Assembly (NCBI GenBank): GCA_022826825.1
Contig: JAJDUD010000053.1
Coordinates: 1-48,948, forward strand
Length of the DNA stretch: 48,948 nt
Source of the DNA: Acidobacteriota bacterium
Lineage (GTDB): Bacteria; Acidobacteriota; Vicinamibacteria; Marinacidobacterales; Marinacidobacteraceae
Direction: 5' to 3'
Below, piece by piece: positions 8,244-16,413 of this stretch. Made by a program: the position numbers and the translations under genes. The number at the start of each line of letters is the position of its first letter. Positions within the stretch are counted from its first letter, which is position 1. Below the pieces are notes generated by a model that saw nothing but the letters and a program-made list of their open reading frames with translations, did no database searches and was not told the origin of the DNA.

Positions 8244-8663
8244 ATGGCGGACCGAAACGCGGCCCGCAGCCGCACCATGCGGGCGGTCAAAAGCAAAGAC
8301 ACGACGACTGAGATGGCGGTACGACGGCTAGTTCATTCGCTCGGCTATCGATATCGGCTGCACCGAAGGGATCTCCCAGGTGTGCCGGACCTGGTGTTCC
8401 CGGCCCGACGGGCCGTTATTTTCGTCCACGGCTGCTTCTGGCATCAGCACGATTGCCCCCGCGGGTCCCGCCTCCCGAAGACCCGCCGCCACTACTGGGT
8501 GCCAAAGTTGCGCAAGAACCAAGAACGAGACCGCCGCCACCGAAAAACTCTCCGACAACAGGGATGGCGCGTAATGGTTGTCTGGGAGTGTGAGGTCGCG
8601 CATCAGACGCGTCTCAGCGGGCGGTTGATGAGTTTTCTGGGGCACCTCCCACCACGAGCCTAG
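8244..8663 (+). CDS. vsr: Very short patch repair endonuclease (Vsr)
   Basis: The enzyme nicks 5' of T in T:G mismatches that arise when 5-methylcytosine deaminates, so it protects the sites of a C5 methyltransferase. The 139 residues show KSKDTTTE (16-23), LPGVPDLVF with the catalytic Asp49, IFVHGCFWHQHDC with His67 and His69 (59-71), the zinc-site region, and QGWRVMVVWECEV near the C terminus. ATG 8244 is favoured because the family starts here; the frame is open upstream only through the DUF4928 remnant. The nearest intact C5 methyltransferase in the window is 6.5 kb away at 579-1724, next to a dead vsr copy. Confidence 0.92.
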   Translation: MADRNAARSRTMRAVKSKDTTTEMAVRRLVHSLGYRYRLHRRDLPGVPDLVFPARRAVIFVHGCFWHQHDCPRGSRLPKTRRHYWVPKLRKNQERDRRHRKTLRQQGWRVMVVWECEVAHQTRLSGRLMSFLGHLPPRA

Positions 8664-8714
8664 AGGTAGTTCACATTCGTGGTTTAGGACCTCGCGATCA
8701 GGAGGGAAAGCGCT

Positions 8715-9575
8715 GTGGACAAGGACAAACGGTACGAAGTCGCTCTTTCGTTCTCAGGAGCACAACGAGAATATGTTGAAGAAGTAGCAAGACACCTGTA
8801 CGCACGTGGTGTCGGCGTGTTCTACGATGGCTTCAACACTGTAGAGCTGTGGGGTTCCGATGGAGGGGACGTTTTTCGTTCTGTGTTCTCCCGACAGGCA
8901 GCGCATGTCGTAATGTTCATTTCAAAGGACTATGCAACTGGATACTGGACGAGCCTCGAGCGCCGAGCAACATTCAGCAAATGGTCGTATGTTCGCCGCG
9001 AACATGTGATTCCCGTACGGTTTGACGACACGGACTTGGCGGAGCTCAATCCCGATGCTCTTTACCTCCGCGCCGAGGAGAAAACACCGGCGGAGCTTGC
9101 GATCCTGATCCTACGGAAGTGTGGTGTGCCATCCTATTCAGGAAAGGCATCTGATGTGCCTGCGCCGCGAATGACGTCCCCGACGGGAGAGGCTGACTTC
9201 GACTATAGCTTATTCAACGGCCGATTCACTGTTGGGGCAATTGACTTCGAGTTTGAGACGCAGTGGGGCCAGTGTGGAGATGACAGCGTATATATCTACA
9301 ACAGTCCGGATACGATATTCGGTATTGCCTTAGCGGATGGATGCCAGTCGATCGGTGAAGTGGTAAATGCGTCTAGGTTGAACTATGCGTCGAGTCACAG
9401 GCAGGTATTCGTGGGTGAGATAGTCGTTCTGCAGAGCACAGCGGGCCTCTATGCCGCCGTGCAAGTCATGCATGTGGAACGTCGGCTGCGGGCTGGTGAT
9501 AGGGATCGATTGCGTATTCGTTACGTAATTCAGAGGGACGGATCCGATTGTTTCGACGACTTCAAGGAGCGTTAG
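8715..9575 (+). CDS. TIR-domain protein with a C-terminal beta-rich domain
   Basis: Residues 7-130 form a TIR domain: VALSFSGAQREYVEEVARHL, VFYD, VELWG, VVMFISKDYATGYWTSLER (the Glu of the last segment is the likely catalytic residue of TIR NADases), and HVIPVRFDD. Residues about 155-286 are a separate domain (DYSLFNGRFTVGAIDFEFET, then AVQVMHVERR and a terminal DGSDCFDDF segment) that I cannot name; it may be a sensor. GTG 8715 was chosen because GGAGGG lies 8 bases before it and the TIR fold begins directly after. TIR proteins of this kind often act as NAD-depleting defence effectors. The gene is less GC-rich than the metabolic block. Confidence 0.85.
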   Translation: MDKDKRYEVALSFSGAQREYVEEVARHLYARGVGVFYDGFNTVELWGSDGGDVFRSVFSRQAAHVVMFISKDYATGYWTSLERRATFSKWSYVRREHVIPVRFDDTDLAELNPDALYLRAEEKTPAELAILILRKCGVPSYSGKASDVPAPRMTSPTGEADFDYSLFNGRFTVGAIDFEFETQWGQCGDDSVYIYNSPDTIFGIALADGCQSIGEVVNASRLNYASSHRQVFVGEIVVLQSTAGLYAAVQVMHVERRLRAGDRDRLRIRYVIQRDGSDCFDDFKER

Positions 9576-9735
9576 GAACCGTCGTGTGCTGCCAGGATAA
9601 GAACCTAACAACTCGACCGTGCGGTTTCTTACACGGTTTCGGACACTTAGGGTTACGATGCACGATGACTCAGTATTACGACCCATGCCAGATCGGATGC
9701 GGGCAGTCTCCTTCCCTTAGTGGTCGACGACGAAT

Positions 9736-11397
9736 CTAACGCGCGAAGACGGTCTCCCCGCCCACGACCGTCATTTCCACCTGGATCTCGTCGGCGGGGA
9801 CCTCGCGGGGGTCAGCGGAGAGGACGGTGAAGTCGGCGAGCTTGCCGGGTTCGAGCGTGCCCTTGAGGTCCTCCTCGAAGTTCAGGTAGGCAACGTCGTG
9901 GGTCAGGAGCCGTAGCCCCTCCTCCACGCTCACTCGCTGGTCCTCGCCGAAAACCCCGCCGCTGATGGTCTCTCGGGTGACGAAGTGATGCAGCACCCAC
10001 AGCGGGGGATAGGGGACAACGGGCGCGTCGGTGCCGGCCGAGACCATCACCCCGGCGTCGAGATAGGCGCGCATCGGGGTCGTCCACTCCGCCCGTTCCC
10101 GGCCCCAGTACTTCTCGAGGCTGGGGCCGGCCACGTAGAGGTGATGTTGTCCGGCCACCAGGAGTCCCAGGCGGTTCATCGCCGGGAACTGGTCCTCGCG
10201 GGGGATGAAGCCGTGCTCGATCGCCCAGCGCTTCCCGGCAAGCGGCGTGACCTCGTTCGCGGCCTCGTAGCCCTCGAGGACCTGGTCGATGGCCAGGTCC
10301 CCCACCGCGTGGGTGGCCACCCGCCAGCCGCGGCGGCCGATTTGGGTCGCGACCTCGTTGAAGACCTCCTGCGGCATCGTGCGCAGGCCGTGGTAGGTGC
10401 CCCCCTGACCCCACGGCTCTTCGTACGGCTCGCGCAGCAGGCCGCCCTCGAATCCGCCGTCCACCCCCAGTTTCACCCCGCCGAGCCTTAGCCACTCGTC
10501 GCCCGCCTGCGGTTCGAGGCCCCACGCGTCGATCGCCGCGTCCACTTCCGCCGCCGTGCGGGCGCGCATCCGCATCAGGAAGGTGACCCGCATGGTGAGC
10601 AGTCCCCGCCGTTTCATCTCCTCCAGCAAGCGGAAGTGCTCGAGGCTGCTGCCGGGGTGCCGGATGCTGGTGAGGCCGACCGCGTGGAGCGTCCGGTACT
10701 CCTCGACCTGATCCTGGATGCGTTCCTCGAAATCCCTGGGCGGCCGCTCGGGCAGGGTGACCAGCCGCTTGGCGGTGTCCACCAGCTCCCCGTTCAGTTC
10801 GCCGTCCGGATAGCGCGTGATCCGGCCGCCCTCGGGGACCGGCGTTTCCGTGGTGATCTCCCACCTCTCGAGCGCCTGCGAGTTCAGGATGTACTCGTGG
10901 CCGCCGCGGACCACCACGACCGGGTTCCCCGGAGCCGCCTGGTCCAGGTCGCGGCGCAGCGGGAGCCGCTGTTCCCGGAGCTGCCCCTCGTGCCAGTCGG
11001 AGTTTGTCGTCACCAGCTCGCCGGGGCCCTCGGTCCGGGCGCGTTCCGCGATGGCTCCGAGCAGTTCGTCCATGGTGCGGACGCGGGAGAGGTCCACCCC
11101 GTCGCCGCCCCCGGCGCCGTGGAGGTGGTTGTCGGCGAGCCCGGGGACGACGGTCTTGCCCGCAACGTCAACGATCTCGGTGTCCCCTCCGACGAGCGCC
11201 CGGATGTCGGCGTCCGAACCCACCGCGACGATCCGGCCGTCGCGAACGGCGAGGGCCTCGGCCACGCTGAAGTCCGCGTCCACGGTCAGGATGGCGCCGT
11301 TCACCACGACGAGGTCAGCGCCTCCGCCGCCCGAGGCGCATGACCACCCGACGGCGACTGCCAGCGCGGGCAGGACGATCAACGCTCCGCGGGTCAA
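9736..11397 (-). CDS. Secreted amidohydrolase, YtcJ-like family
   Basis: The 553-residue metal-dependent hydrolase (amidohydrolase family 3) starts with a hydrophobic signal ending GWSC, a weak lipobox, so it is probably exported and perhaps lipid-anchored. The composite domain DLVVVNGAILTVDADF is followed by metal ligands in NHLHGAG (about 90-96), then HAVGDLAIDQVL, IEHGF and the C-terminal SAGTDAPV with its metal-binding Asp. LEPGKLADFTVL closes the beta-sandwich. The substrate is unknown; relatives act on amides and cyclic ureas. The PIN toxin gene upstream ends 9 bases before its start. Confidence 0.88.
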   Translation of the reverse strand: MTRGALIVLPALAVAVGWSCASGGGGADLVVVNGAILTVDADFSVAEALAVRDGRIVAVGSDADIRALVGGDTEIVDVAGKTVVPGLADNHLHGAGGGDGVDLSRVRTMDELLGAIAERARTEGPGELVTTNSDWHEGQLREQRLPLRRDLDQAAPGNPVVVVRGGHEYILNSQALERWEITTETPVPEGGRITRYPDGELNGELVDTAKRLVTLPERPPRDFEERIQDQVEEYRTLHAVGLTSIRHPGSSLEHFRLLEEMKRRGLLTMRVTFLMRMRARTAAEVDAAIDAWGLEPQAGDEWLRLGGVKLGVDGGFEGGLLREPYEEPWGQGGTYHGLRTMPQEVFNEVATQIGRRGWRVATHAVGDLAIDQVLEGYEAANEVTPLAGKRWAIEHGFIPREDQFPAMNRLGLLVAGQHHLYVAGPSLEKYWGRERAEWTTPMRAYLDAGVMVSAGTDAPVVPYPPLWVLHHFVTRETISGGVFGEDQRVSVEEGLRLLTHDVAYLNFEEDLKGTLEPGKLADFTVLSADPREVPADEIQVEMTVVGGETVFAR

Positions 11398-11406
11398 CCT
11401 GTTCCT

Positions 11407-11868
11407 CTACCGCGGCAGCGAGTCCAGAATCTCGGCGGGCGTACGCTCCGGGAAGCGGAAGGGATTGACCACCCTGACGCCATCCAGGAGTTGGTTGTGC
11501 TGGAGGTCCTCAGTCAGCAGCGCAGAGCACTTGCAGCGGTGCGCCGCGGCGACGATCAAGGCATCCCACCACGACAGGCGGTAGCGCTCCTGGAGGCGCC
11601 AGGACTCCTCCAGAAGAGCGAGATCCGGTGTCAGCGGCCGCCACACCGCGAGTTCCCGAACGATCTGTCGGGCTTCCTGGACGCTCAGGCCTTCCAGCTT
11701 GCCGGTGAGCGCGGAATAGAACTCGTGAAGCACCTGGAAGCTGATGCGGGCCGCACGGCGATGCACCAGGAGCGCGATCCAGTCGAGGGCCCGGGACTGT
11801 TTCGCCGGATCCGAAGCGTCCTCGCGATAGACGAGGACGTTCGTATCAACGAAGACGAGCCCGGTCAT
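11407..11868 (-). CDS. PIN-domain toxin paired with a CopG-like antitoxin
   Basis: This 153-residue PIN ribonuclease has the acidic residues Asp8 (VFVDTN), Glu49 (VLHEFYSAL), Asp102 (SWWDALIVAAA) and Glu120-Asp121 (LLTEDLQH). It overlaps the antitoxin gene by 23 bases, the common layout of VapBC-type operons. ATG 11868 begins exactly at the conserved first strand, so a later start would lose it. RNA target unknown. Confidence 0.88.
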   Translation of the reverse strand: MTGLVFVDTNVLVYREDASDPAKQSRALDWIALLVHRRAARISFQVLHEFYSALTGKLEGLSVQEARQIVRELAVWRPLTPDLALLEESWRLQERYRLSWWDALIVAAAHRCKCSALLTEDLQHNQLLDGVRVVNPFRFPERTPAEILDSLPR

Positions 11869-12088
11869 GCAACTCTGCCCGGGTCGGACGACGACCGTCG
11901 CGCCAGTCCAACTTGCGGGGCTTCCTGGCGAGATAACTCTTCATCGCCACGTCGTACTCATCCTCGTCGCGCAGCATCCCTTCCAGCAATTCCGCAAGCC
12001 AGCGGGAAACGCTCCGGTCATTTTCCGCAGCTCGGATCCGGACCCGGCGTGCGGTCTCCTCGGGGAGTGAAACGGTGACGTTCTTCAT
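11846..12088 (-). CDS. Ribbon-helix-helix (CopG-like) antitoxin
   Basis: The 80-residue protein begins MKNVTVSLPEETARRVRIRA, a ribbon-helix-helix strand and helix, and continues to RSVSRWLAELLEGML. The basic C terminus (KPRKLDWRDGRRPTRAEL) should bind the PIN toxin. ATG 12088 was chosen over an upstream in-frame codon because the domain begins there and the promoter places transcription start at or just before it. It precedes and overlaps the toxin gene. Confidence 0.86.
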   Translation of the reverse strand: MKNVTVSLPEETARRVRIRAAENDRSVSRWLAELLEGMLRDEDEYDVAMKSYLARKPRKLDWRDGRRPTRAELHDRARLR

Positions 12089-12123
12089 TGCACGAGAATA
12101 GGAAAACACGAGTTTCGTGTCAA
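12089..12123 (-). promoter_or_regulatory. Leaderless promoter and operator of the CopG/PIN pair
   Basis: Read on the minus strand: -35 TTGACA (12123-12118), a 17-base spacer, -10 TATTCT (12100-12095), six bases, then the ATG at 12088. Transcription should start at or next to the start codon. The spacer holds a perfect inverted repeat ACACGA-AAC-TCGTGT (12120-12106), placed for repression by the RHH antitoxin. CTCGTG occurs again nearer the start. Confidence 0.75.
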
Positions 12124-12130
12124 ACCCTAT

Positions 12131-12173
12131 CCCGCCTGCGGCCGGCGGTGCCGCTCTGAAGAGCGGCGCTCCC
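12131..12173 (-). repeat. REP-like two-hairpin element, covarying stems
   Basis: On the minus strand it reads GGAGCGCCG, a hairpin with GCCGCTC/GAGCGGC arms, CAC, then a second GC hairpin around GCA. The architecture matches 33-75 but the stem bases differ in pairs. It lies between the HTH gene stop and the antitoxin promoter, where it could also act as a terminator. Confidence 0.55.
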
Positions 12174-12177
12174 CCCC

Positions 12178-12498
12178 TTACTCCGGGTCCCCGATGCGGG
12201 CGGTGATCTCGACCCCCTCGTACTCGGAGATCGTCGCGATCAGCGTCGCTACGTGCACCGCGCGGGGGTTGCCGTGCGGACCCAGCATGCGCATCAGGCT
12301 CTTTTCGGGAATCCCGGTGCGGTCCGCGAGCGCCGCGAACCCGAGCGTGGCGTTCACGTAGCTGCGGATTCCCTCACGGAAGCCCGGAAGGTCACCGCCG
12401 AGGAGCGCGTCCAGCCCCGCTTCGAGGAGTGAGACCCGGAAGAGCGGATCCCGGATCGCGCGGGCCCGGACGGATTTCCGGAAGGTGCGCCGAATCAC
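12178..12498 (-). CDS. Orphan HTH transcriptional regulator, addiction-antidote-like
   Basis: The 106-residue protein carries the block LGFAALADRTGIPEKSLMRMLGPHGNPRA, a helix-turn-helix seen in small antidote or prophage regulators with the MLGPNGNP signature. No toxin gene is adjacent, so it is an orphan regulator or a solitary antitoxin. The start appears to be GTG 12498. A perfect palindrome lies about 10 bases upstream. Confidence 0.7.
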   Translation of the reverse strand: MIRRTFRKSVRARAIRDPLFRVSLLEAGLDALLGGDLPGFREGIRSYVNATLGFAALADRTGIPEKSLMRMLGPHGNPRAVHVATLIATISEYEGVEITARIGDPE

Positions 12499-12507
12499 GG
12501 CACAATG

Positions 12508-12523
12508 GTAACGAATACGTTAC
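12508..12523. promoter_or_regulatory. Perfect palindrome GTAACG-AATA-CGTTAC
   Basis: Six-base arms flank four bases. The site overlaps the stop of the SDR gene and sits just before the HTH regulator gene, so it may be that regulator's own operator. Confidence 0.4.
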
Positions 12524-13284
12524 TGAATCAGTCTGCCGCCATCGATGACCAGTGGCAGACCGGTCACGAAGCTCGACTCGTCGGACGCCAGGAACAACAT
12601 CGCCTGGGCCACGTCGCGGGGTGTCCCCAGCCGTCCCAGCGGCGTGATCTCGTACCAGGACCGACGCATCGCCTCCGGGTCGTCCGCCCGCGACAGGTTC
12701 CGCTCGTTCATCGGGGTGTCGATGACCCCGGGGCAGACCGCGTTGACTCGGACGCCGTACTCCGCCCCCTCGAGCGCCAGGCTGCGGGCCAGCGCCATCA
12801 TCCCGGCCTTCGATGCTCCGTAGGCGGAGCTCTTCGTCGCCGCGATGAAGTTCCCGACCGAGGAATTCATGACGATGACGCCGCGGCGGCGGTCCTTCAT
12901 GCCCCGGATCACGCGGCGGGACATCAGGAAGGCCGAAGTGAGGTTCGTGCGGAGCACCCGCTCCCACTCGGCGAGGCTCGTGTCCTCGACCAGCTTCTTG
13001 AGTTCCACGCCGGCGTTGTTCACCAGCACGTCCACCGGGCCGTACTCCCGCTCGGCCGCGCCGACCACGGCTTCGACCCCCTCTTCGGACGAAACGTCCG
13101 CCACGACCCCCGTGGCCGATCCCCCGTCCCGGCCGATCCCGAGGGCGACCTCGCGGACCGCTTCCGCCGCAACGTCCGCCAGCACGACCCGCGCCCCCTC
13201 CTCGGCGAAGAGTTCCGCGGTCGCCCTTCCGATCCCGGCGGCGGCGCCCGTCACCACCGCCACCCGGTCCGCGAGCCGGGTCAT
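12520..13284 (-). CDS. Short-chain dehydrogenase/reductase (FabG-like)
   Basis: This classical SDR of 254 residues carries the NAD(P)-binding TGAAAGIG (12-19), NNAG (about 88-91), the catalytic Ser in NSSVGNF, YGASK (Tyr and Lys) and a PG motif. It ends GLPLVIDGGRLIQ, as is typical for tetrameric SDRs. Substrate cannot be read from sequence. It is divergent from the first TonB-dependent receptor, 72 bases apart, and 21 bases upstream of the HTH regulator gene. Confidence 0.92.
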   Translation of the reverse strand: MTRLADRVAVVTGAAAGIGRATAELFAEEGARVVLADVAAEAVREVALGIGRDGGSATGVVADVSSEEGVEAVVGAAEREYGPVDVLVNNAGVELKKLVEDTSLAEWERVLRTNLTSAFLMSRRVIRGMKDRRRGVIVMNSSVGNFIAATKSSAYGASKAGMMALARSLALEGAEYGVRVNAVCPGVIDTPMNERNLSRADDPEAMRRSWYEITPLGRLGTPRDVAQAMLFLASDESSFVTGLPLVIDGGRLIQ

Positions 13285-13356
13285 GCGGAAGCCCGCCTCG
13301 CCCGGTCCCGGAGGAAACCCATCCGGCGGATTCTATTGAGCGAGAATGCCCCCGCG

Positions 13357-16281
13357 ATGGTGGATCTTCGTTCCCTGGCGGCGGGCGCGCTCCTGCTCCT
13401 GTGCTCCGCGACCCCGGCCGCCGCCCAGTCGCTCTCCTCGGTCCAGGGCTTCGTCACCGACGACACCGGCGCGGCGCTCGCCGGCGTGACGGTCGAACTC
13501 GTGGACCGCGAGCGCGGCCACCGCCGGACCGTGGTCTCGGGCGCGCGGGGCTTCTTCGCGCTGCGGGCCCTCCTGAGCGGCGAATACGACCTCACCGCTT
13601 CGCTGCCGGGGTTCCGGACCGTGCGGCGGGAAGACCTCCATCTTCACGTCGGCCAGAGCGTGGAACTCGATCTGCGGCTCGGCCTCGCTTCCGTCGAGGA
13701 GACGGTGACGGTGAACGCCGACGCGCCCGTGCTGGAGGTCGGCAGGTCCGGCGCCGCCGGCTACGTGGACGAGGAAGAGATCGCCGCGCTCCCGATCGCG
13801 GGCCGGGACTTCGTCCGGTTCGCGCTGCTCCAGCCCTCAGTCCAGGTCGACCCGAACCGGGGGACGCTCTCGCTCAGCGGGCAGCGGGCCGTGAACTCCG
13901 GCCTCACCATCGACGGGGCGAACGCGAAGAGCGCCTTCTTCGGGTTCGGCCGCGGCGGCCTCGCGCGGGAGGGCGGGGGCGTGCTGGTGGCGCAGGAGTC
14001 CGTCAAGGAGTTCCAGGTGGTCACCAGCGGGTTTTCGGCGGAGGCGGGCCGCTCCGGCGGCGGCGCCATGAACGTCGTGACCAAGTCCGGCGGCAACGAG
14101 TTCGCGGGCTCGGCCTTCTGGTTCCTCCGGAACGACCGGATGGTCGCCCGGCTCCCGCAGTCGCCGCTCGACGCGTTCCGCGGCGTCTCGCCGGACGACG
14201 ACCGCTACCGGGCGGACGCCTTTCGCCGCGCCAACTGGGGCGCCTCGCTGGGCGGTCCGATCCGGCGCGACCGCACCCACTTTTTCGTGTCCTACGACCA
14301 GACCTCCCAGAACCAGCCCTTCCTGCGGGACATCCGGGGCCGCGGTCACTACGACGCCGTGCTGGCCGCATTCCCCGAACTCGTCGCCGGCTACCGCCCG
14401 AACGACGACGGAATCGCCGCCCCCGACCCGCAGCGGGGCCGCACCGCGAGCGGCCAGTTCCTGCGCGAGACCGGCAACCTCATCCTCTTCGGCAAGCTGA
14501 ACCACCGGGTGAACGACCGGCACTCGCTCACCCTCCGCTACAACTTCACGGACTACGACCGGGTCTCCGACTACGTCGGGGAGGAGTCGCGCCGGTTCGT
14601 CGAGAGCCACTCGCTGGTGGGCTCGCTCGTCTCGCTCGTCGGGAGCGCCGGCGTCAACGAGTTCCGGTTCCAGTACGCCTACGACCACTTCGACCGGAGT
14701 TCCCACCTGCCCGACAGCGCGCTCCAGGCGCACTTCCGCATCTTCTCGCCCGCCGTCGGCTCGTTCGGCAAACCCTGGTGGCTGCCCGTCTTCAACCACG
14801 AGCGGAAGTTCGAGGTGCGCGAACGGTTCTCCCTCCTGCTCGGGAGCCACGAGGTCCGCGCCGGCTTCACCCTCAGCCACGACACCCTGAACGAGTACTT
14901 CGTCGGCAACGCGGACGGCGGCTACGACTTCGACACGCTGGAGGACTTCGTCGCCGGGGACGCCGCGCGCGCCGTCATCTGGTTCGGGAGCAAGGCCAAG
15001 CCCAATTTCCGGGTGGCCCAGCAGATCCTCGGCGTCTATCTCCAGGACTCGTGGAGCCCGAATCCACGTCTGACCCTGAACTTCGGCGCGCGCTGGGACG
15101 GGACGTTCAACCCCGGCGGGATCGAACACGTGCTGCCGGAGGGCCGGCGCATCCCCGACGACCTCGACAACGTCTCGCCGCGGGGCGGGCTCGTCTGGTC
15201 CCTCGACTCGCGGAGCGTCGTGCGCGCCGGGGGCGGGATCTTCCATGCCCGGACGCCGACCCTGCTGTTCTCGACCGCGCACAGCGACACCGGCATCTTT
15301 CCCCGCTTCGGCAACGCGATCCTCTCCCCCGGGGACACCGGTTTCGTCCCGCTCGGCGACCCGATCGACAACGAGAACCCGCCCGCCGGCATGATCCCGG
15401 CGCTCAGCCACTTCGACCCCGGCTTCGAGGATCCCCGGACGGAGCGCCTCAATCTCGGCTACGAGCGCGAGATCGGGCGGGGGCTCGCCGTCTCGCTCGA
15501 TCTGCTGGCGGCGCGGAGCCGTTTCCTCCAGTCGAACCGGGATGCGAACGTCCCGGCCCCGCGCCGGGACGCCTTCGGGCGGCCGGTCTACTCGGGCGCG
15601 CGGATCGATCCGGCCTACGGCCCCGTCCTGGTGCGCGCCGCGCTCGGGCGTTCGGACTACGTGGCGGTCACCGCCGCGCTGCGGCGCCGGTTTCGCGACG
15701 GCGTCCAGTTCCAGGCCCACTACACCTGGTCCCGCGACCGCTCGAACGACGACAGCGAGCGGTCGGGACGGCTCACGCTCACCGATCCCACGGACCCCGA
15801 CTACGACTGGGGGCTCTCGAACCGGGACACGCCCCACCGGCTGGTGGCGAGCGGGGTCTTCGACCTGCCGCTCGGGCTGCAGGCGAGCGGCATCTTCACC
15901 GCCCAGTCCGGCGCGCCCTGGACCGCGCTGGATCCCACGGTGGGTTTCCACCACCATCCCGGGTTCGCGGTCGGCCCGCACGGCGCCCAGGCGCGGGCGG
16001 TGGTCGGGGGCGCGCTGGTCCCCGTGAACGGCGAGCGGAACGATCCCTGGACGAACCTCGACCTGCGGATCACGAAACGTTTCGGACTCGGCCCCGCGCG
16101 CGTCGAGGCGCTCTTCGAGGTCTTCAACGTCCTGAACGACGCCGCTTTCCGGGTGGCGGACGCCGATCAGCAGGAGGTCTTTTTCGACGACGGCGTGACC
16201 CCGAACCCGGAGTTCGGCCTCGCCGGCGCGCTCGCCGGCGCCCAGCGTCAGGCCCAGCTCGCCCTGCGGGTCGTTTTCTGA
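13357..16281 (+). CDS. TonB-dependent receptor with carboxypeptidase regulatory-like domain (first copy)
   Basis: The 974-residue outer-membrane protein has a signal peptide (1-24, ending AAA), a carboxypeptidase regulatory-like beta-sandwich (about 27-110, SVQGFVTDDTGAALAGVTVE), a plug domain (about 115-240, with IDGANAKSAFF and EFQVVTSGFSAEAGR) and a long beta-barrel ending in Phe (ALRVVF). ATG 13357 precedes the signal peptide directly; the frame is open much further upstream but that part overlies the SDR gene. It should import a substrate using TonB energy. No SusD partner is present. The next gene is a clear paralogue, so the pair arose by tandem duplication. Confidence 0.92.
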   Translation: MVDLRSLAAGALLLLCSATPAAAQSLSSVQGFVTDDTGAALAGVTVELVDRERGHRRTVVSGARGFFALRALLSGEYDLTASLPGFRTVRREDLHLHVGQSVELDLRLGLASVEETVTVNADAPVLEVGRSGAAGYVDEEEIAALPIAGRDFVRFALLQPSVQVDPNRGTLSLSGQRAVNSGLTIDGANAKSAFFGFGRGGLAREGGGVLVAQESVKEFQVVTSGFSAEAGRSGGGAMNVVTKSGGNEFAGSAFWFLRNDRMVARLPQSPLDAFRGVSPDDDRYRADAFRRANWGASLGGPIRRDRTHFFVSYDQTSQNQPFLRDIRGRGHYDAVLAAFPELVAGYRPNDDGIAAPDPQRGRTASGQFLRETGNLILFGKLNHRVNDRHSLTLRYNFTDYDRVSDYVGEESRRFVESHSLVGSLVSLVGSAGVNEFRFQYAYDHFDRSSHLPDSALQAHFRIFSPAVGSFGKPWWLPVFNHERKFEVRERFSLLLGSHEVRAGFTLSHDTLNEYFVGNADGGYDFDTLEDFVAGDAARAVIWFGSKAKPNFRVAQQILGVYLQDSWSPNPRLTLNFGARWDGTFNPGGIEHVLPEGRRIPDDLDNVSPRGGLVWSLDSRSVVRAGGGIFHARTPTLLFSTAHSDTGIFPRFGNAILSPGDTGFVPLGDPIDNENPPAGMIPALSHFDPGFEDPRTERLNLGYEREIGRGLAVSLDLLAARSRFLQSNRDANVPAPRRDAFGRPVYSGARIDPAYGPVLVRAALGRSDYVAVTAALRRRFRDGVQFQAHYTWSRDRSNDDSERSGRLTLTDPTDPDYDWGLSNRDTPHRLVASGVFDLPLGLQASGIFTAQSGAPWTALDPTVGFHHHPGFAVGPHGAQARAVVGGALVPVNGERNDPWTNLDLRITKRFGLGPARVEALFEVFNVLNDAAFRVADADQQEVFFDDGVTPNPEFGLAGALAGAQRQAQLALRVVF

Positions 16282-16312
16282 ACGGACGCGGGTTCGTCTC
16301 GCAAATCTCTCC

Positions 16313-16338
16313 GGCGCGTTCTTGAAACGAAACGCGCC
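16313..16338 (+). terminator. Hairpin between the two receptor genes
   Basis: Arms GGCGCGTT and AACGCGCC are perfect 8-base complements with a 10-base loop, 32 bases after the first receptor stop. There is no T run, so it may be an mRNA-stabilising or attenuating hairpin rather than a true terminator. Confidence 0.45.
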
Positions 16339-16413
16339 CGCGTCAAGGATTCCGGCGACCCGAGGAACGGGGAGCCGTCTCCCATCCCGGGTCCGCCAGG
16401 GAGAGCAACCACC

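Noticed and set aside
12505..13356. An upstream extension of the first receptor frame by 284 codons.
   Set aside because: It is antisense to the SDR gene, and the signal peptide begins at ATG 13357.
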